NCBI GenBank assembly: GCA_007123195.1
Contig: SKLO01000385.1
Coordinates: forward strand, 1-6,795
Source: Verrucomicrobiales bacterium
GTDB lineage: Bacteria > Verrucomicrobiota > Verrucomicrobiia > Verrucomicrobiales > SKLO01
Direction: 5' to 3'
DNA length: 6,795 bases
The first letter of the stretch is position 1, and each line of letters begins with the position of its first letter. The notes below the pieces were generated by a model, which was not told where the DNA came from, ran no database searches, and saw only the letters and a list, made by a program, of their open reading frames with translations. A program made the translations under genes and the position numbers. Positions 6,530-6,795 of the stretch are shown here, one piece after another.

Positions 6530-6601
6530 ATGACCCGACCGCTTACCGCCGCTCGCCGCTCGCCGCTCGCCGCTCGCCGCTCGCCGCTCGCTTTAACGTG
6601 A
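6530..6601 (+). CDS. Possible 23-residue leader ORF or out-of-phase start of the downstream gene
   Basis: ATG 6530 opens a frame that runs through the heptamer repeat (giving RRSPLAA-type repeats) and stops at TGA 6599-6601, which overlaps GTG 6598 of the downstream frame by 3 bases. With one more 7-bp unit, or two fewer, the same ATG would read directly into the downstream signal-peptide-like frame. It is therefore either a coupled leader peptide, the true start in an OFF state, or chance. No Shine-Dalgarno precedes it. Confidence 0.25.
   Translation: MTRPLTAARRSPLAARRSPLALT
6547..6592 (+). repeat. Heptanucleotide tandem repeat, six full copies plus a partial one
   Basis: The unit CGCCGCT is repeated without error six times (6547-6588), followed by CGCT. 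Because 7 is not a multiple of 3, each gain or loss of a unit by slipped-strand mispairing changes the phase between ATG 6530 and the frame that is open from 6598. Repeats of this kind at the 5' end of surface-protein genes are known contingency loci in other bacteria; that role here is inference. Confidence 0.95.
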
Positions 6602-6795
6602 TCCGCCATTGGCTGCTGGAACACGGGAATGCCCGCCGTGTCAACCGGTTATTGGACACTCCGTTGCGTGTTCTGTCCACCTCCGCTTCCGCGGCCATCG
6701 GCGTGCTGATGGCCATGGCGGCCGGCATCGGAGGCGGAACTGCCGGCGCGGCCGATCAGCATGTGTTCGATCTTGAGTTCGCCCAGGTACAGGTC
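6598..6795 (+). CDS. N-terminus of a putative exported protein of unknown function, truncated by the window edge
   Basis: The frame is open from 6493 through the window end, and the high-GC third positions after 6598 look coding. From GTG 6598 the first residues (VIRHWLLEHGNARRVNRLL) are basic, followed by a hydrophobic stretch (AAIGVLMAMAAGIGGG) and a plausible signal-peptidase site at TAGAA, then DQHVFDLEF. That pattern suggests a secreted or outer-membrane protein; only 66 codons are visible and I do not recognise the family. The start is uncertain. GTG 6598 has no Shine-Dalgarno but overlaps the stop of a short upstream frame (gTGA), a layout typical of translational coupling. Internal TTG and ATG codons (for example ATG 6709) are alternatives. 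The same frame also continues upstream through the heptamer repeat back to 6493 without an ATG, GTG or TTG start. It is transcribed divergently from the GT-C gene. Confidence 0.5.
   Translation, partial: MIRHWLLEHGNARRVNRLLDTPLRVLSTSASAAIGVLMAMAAGIGGGTAGAADQHVFDLEFAQVQV

Noticed and set aside
6547..6592. CRISPR-like array
   Set aside because: Units are 7 bp with no spacers; it is a simple tandem repeat.

Overview
The window is high-GC bacterial DNA with four protein-coding genes or gene parts. Three lie on the minus strand: a GT-C membrane glycosyltransferase-like protein (4001-6331), a secreted SHD1-domain alpha/beta-hydrolase (2547-3929) and a secreted CAP-domain protein whose C-terminus runs off the left edge (1-1607). 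A fourth, partial reading frame on the plus strand (from about 6598) runs off the right edge. The host is inferred to be a Verrucomicrobiota bacterium, possibly Opitutae, or a close PVC relative. This rests on the SHD1 domains fused to an esterase, the large multidomain CAP protein, weak Shine-Dalgarno usage and the style of the intergenic repeats. There is no rRNA or other phylogenetic marker to confirm it.

Layout, right to left. The plus-strand frame at the right edge encodes a signal-peptide-like N-terminus and is preceded by a 7-bp tandem repeat (six full copies). The intergenic region that separates it from the divergent glycosyltransferase-like gene contains an AT-rich stretch, a duplicated 8-bp motif and an orphan Shine-Dalgarno-like sequence. 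The glycosyltransferase-like gene is followed, 71 bp later on the same strand, by the esterase gene; the two could be one transcript. All three complete or near-complete products are exported or membrane-bound, so the region appears to serve the cell envelope, but no shared pathway can be read from the sequence.

Between the esterase stop and the start of the CAP gene lie 939 bp (1608-2546) with no convincing gene. Positions 1925-2520 hold a compact, nearly mirror-symmetric repeat cluster. At its centre is a perfect 54-bp palindrome (2194-2247), the junction of two head-to-head repeat units (2130-2314). On each side, at 45-49 bp, lies a pair of inverted hairpins about 110 bp apart (1925-2080 and 2360-2520). 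The hairpin pairs differ in sequence, but their stems are preserved by compensatory changes. This resembles REP-doublet/REPIN or MITE architecture and is the least explained structure in the window.

No tRNA, rRNA, CRISPR array, transposase, phage gene or recognisable defence system was seen. The most interesting signals are the repeat cluster and the potentially frame-switching heptamer repeat.
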